Origin: Gloeothece verrucosa PCC 7822 | GTDB lineage: Bacteria; Cyanobacteriota; Cyanobacteriia; Cyanobacteriales; Microcystaceae | Direction of reading: 5' to 3' | DNA length: 64,000 bases | Assembly: GCF_000147335.1 (NCBI RefSeq) | Contig: NC_014501.1 | Location: forward strand, 992,001 to 1,056,000 | Shown: piece after piece, positions 63,720 to 64,000 of the stretch | Layout: every line of letters begins with the position of its first letter | How positions within the stretch are numbered: position 1 is the first letter of the stretch | Position numbers and translations under genes: made by a program | Notes under the pieces: generated by a model | What the model was told of the DNA's origin: nothing | Database searches by the model: none | The model's input: the letters and a program-made list of their open reading frames with translations, nothing else

Positions 63720-64000
63720 TTAAGGCAACCATTCAGGATCGAGAACTTGCTCAACGGTATAAGGACATAATTCAGGAAAGATTTTTAGCTCAGTTTTGCG
63801 AATCACTGAACGTCGAGCATCCTGGTAAGTTTCATCATAAATAGAAAGCAAATAATTATAAAGCGTTTTACTCCGTACCAACATATTTAGCTGTTTTCTA
63901 AAAATATCGATTTCATCTTCCCAACCCGATGCACACCATTCTTTTTCAGTTTCCCAATATTGATACAACAGCAAATGTCTAAACAGTTGATATAAATATC
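63720..64000 (-). CDS. DUF29 family protein (5' end outside window)
   Basis: The visible part is the C-terminal two thirds of a DUF29 protein: YQLFRHLLLYQYWETEKEW, then a helical middle and the family ending TVEQVLDPEWLP. The frame stays open to the end of the window, so the N-terminus lies beyond it. DUF29 proteins are common small helical cyanobacterial proteins of unknown function. Confidence 0.8.
   Translation of the reverse strand, partial: YLYQLFRHLLLYQYWETEKEWCASGWEDEIDIFRKQLNMLVRSKTLYNYLLSIYDETYQDARRSVIRKTELKIFPELCPYTVEQVLDPEWLP

Overview
The window looks like chromosomal DNA of a unicellular, chroococcalean-type cyanobacterium. The HIP1 octamer GCGATCGC recurs throughout (for example near 2442, 10889, 13600, 19540, 39796, 44870, 49334 and 52690). 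There is also a ClpC chaperone, a DevBCA-type exporter, a DUF3110 domain, and Uma2 and DUF29 genes. The genus cannot be fixed from the sequence alone.

About the first 53.9 kb reads as the right-hand part of a large integrated conjugative element. A tyrosine integrase (52645-53850) lies against the 3' end of a tRNA gene with a CAU anticodon (53990-54061). Leftward are an antirestriction-type methylase-helicase (47126-51763), a single-chain RNA-polymerase-like protein (42489-46061), a ParM partition module (38965-41450), a relaxase and its accessory protein (22707-24334), and a type IV secretion operon with its coupling protein (7242-21328). The left end was not identified.

The left 6.3 kb is an accessory zone: an IetA/IetS AAA-ATPase and subtilase pair, a HigBA pair, a lone DUF433 gene, an Rpn-like nuclease and repeated intergenic leaders. 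From 21.4 to 28.3 kb lie a RelBE pair, the mobilization genes with a likely oriT region, a broken Thg1-like tRNA guanylyltransferase and a DUF1186 protein.

The strangest part is 28.4-38.9 kb. Two copies of a long composite noncoding array are present. Each has hairpin repeats of about 140-180 bp with compensatory changes, then a conserved AT-rich leader, then tandem units built on GGTCAACCGAACCC. The second copy ends just upstream of parM. The first is split by a block of about 6.5 kb bounded by insertion-sequence and MITE remnants. That block carries a 1493-residue ClpN-DUF3110-TPR-CHAT protein.

Two element proteins, the relaxase and the RNA-polymerase-like protein, end in the same C-terminal module. 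I infer that this may be a shared signal for the coupling protein, so the polymerase-like protein could travel with the transferred strand.

Right of the tRNA gene the DNA looks like host chromosome. It holds a ClpC that lacks the usual middle domain, a cobalamin-riboswitch-controlled cbtB operon, a devBCA exporter operon, a Uma2 nuclease, a frameshifted hypothetical gene and a truncated DUF29 gene at the window edge.
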